A DNA stretch of 64,000 nucleotides from Rhizobium pisi. GTDB lineage: Bacteria; Pseudomonadota; Alphaproteobacteria; Rhizobiales; Rhizobiaceae. Position 1 is the stretch's first letter, and each line of letters starts with the position of its first letter. The stretch covers positions 1-64,000 of the forward strand of contig NZ_RJJT01000009.1 in assembly GCF_003938655.1 (NCBI RefSeq), given 5' to 3'. Position numbers and translations under genes: made by a program. Of the stretch, positions 63,801-64,000 are shown piece after piece. The notes under the pieces were generated by a model, which saw only the letters and a list, made by a program, of their open reading frames with translations, searched no databases and was not told the origin of the DNA.

Positions 63801-64000
63801 ATGGCGATCAATGAGAATGTTCCGGGAACGCCTTCAGAGCGCCGCGCCGCGGCAAAGATGCGTTCCTCCCTGCACCCGCTGCACGAGGCCGCATTGCGCC
63901 TCGCCGAGCTCGGCCTGCAGCGGCCGAGGGCGAAGTCCGCGAAGACCCGGGATCTCATCAATCTGCTGCTTTGCCATGGCGCCCGCGCCTGGCGTTATTC
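63801..64000 (+). CDS. Hypothetical protein, cut by the window edge
   Basis: GGGGAAAAC directly precedes the ATG at 63801, and the frame is open to the end of the window (66 full codons). The product begins MAINENVPGTPSERRAAAKM, then HPLHEAALRLAELGL and SAKTRDLINLLLCHGARAW. It is helical, Ala/Arg/Leu-rich and without a signal peptide. I do not recognise it from this part. Confidence 0.6.
   Translation, partial: MAINENVPGTPSERRAAAKMRSSLHPLHEAALRLAELGLQRPRAKSAKTRDLINLLLCHGARAWRY

Overview
The window is GC-rich chromosomal DNA of an alphaproteobacterium in the Rhizobiaceae, most like the Rhizobium leguminosarum/etli group. This rests on gene content and order: a tmk-holB run followed by metG-tatD-MBL, trpD-trpC-moaC-moeA behind a PpiD-type foldase, tpiA-secG-pyrG, EcfG-type stress promoters, CtrA-type boxes and many Rhizobiales-specific small proteins. 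No database search was possible. Nothing looks like a phage, an integrative element or a CRISPR array; the only intact mobile element is one IS30-family insertion near the left edge.

Layout. 1-1.7 kb: a small orphan gene, then an IS30 element sitting beside what looks like the end of an older IS21-type element. 1.9-6.6 kb: a large MscS-type channel, two stress-type small genes and a TerC/YjbE membrane protein. 6.6-15.1 kb: mostly minus-strand housekeeping genes (RlpA lipoprotein, a PBP5-like protein, tmk, holB, metG, tatD, an MBL-fold hydrolase), interrupted by a plus-strand TSUP exporter. 15.5-21.2 kb: a low-density accessory stretch with a VCBS-like secreted-type protein, tRNA-Ser(UGA), an MFS/LysR pair, and several very small membrane or lipoprotein genes with good ribosome binding sites and recognisable stress or cell-cycle promoter motifs. 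21.4-26.9 kb: ppiD-like, trpD, trpC, moaC, moeA. 26.9-32.3 kb: a methyltransferase, a truncated acetyltransferase, a DEAD-box helicase, and a CHASE2 adenylate cyclase paired with a FecR-domain protein. 32.4-34.7 kb: two divergent citrate-synthase paralogues, one with a DNA-binding head, separated by two perfect palindromes. 34.7-41.3 kb: pyrG, secG, tpiA, an alpha/beta hydrolase, parE. 41.4-49.5 kb: phytase-like esterase, AI-2E family permease, GNAT, DUF2336, flavin reductase/nitroreductase, a secreted beta-rich protein and a frameshifted acyltransferase. 49.5-54.9 kb: thrS, DUF1697, DUF2267, yidD and a Fe-S scaffold, divergent from folE-hisI. 55-64 kb: patatin, CBS, rhomboid, a possible small RNA, PAS, PilZ, proline iminopeptidase, a periplasmic transglutaminase-like protein and a D-Ala-D-Ala carboxypeptidase with a SPOR tail.

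Points of most interest: (i) the divergent citrate-synthase pair with an HTH head and two palindromic operators; (ii) a 38-codon gene preceded by two exact TTAA-N7-TTAA boxes; (iii) an acyltransferase whose natural C-terminus is recovered by deleting a single base; (iv) a GNAT gene cut after 57 codons; (v) a PBP5-family protein that has lost two of its three catalytic motifs; (vi) a terminator with a nine-U tail and upstream hairpins that suggest an unannotated small RNA; (vii) unannotated micro-proteins at 16876, 19376 and 20318. I did not find a multi-gene system that I would call new; most of the window is ordinary rhizobial core genome.
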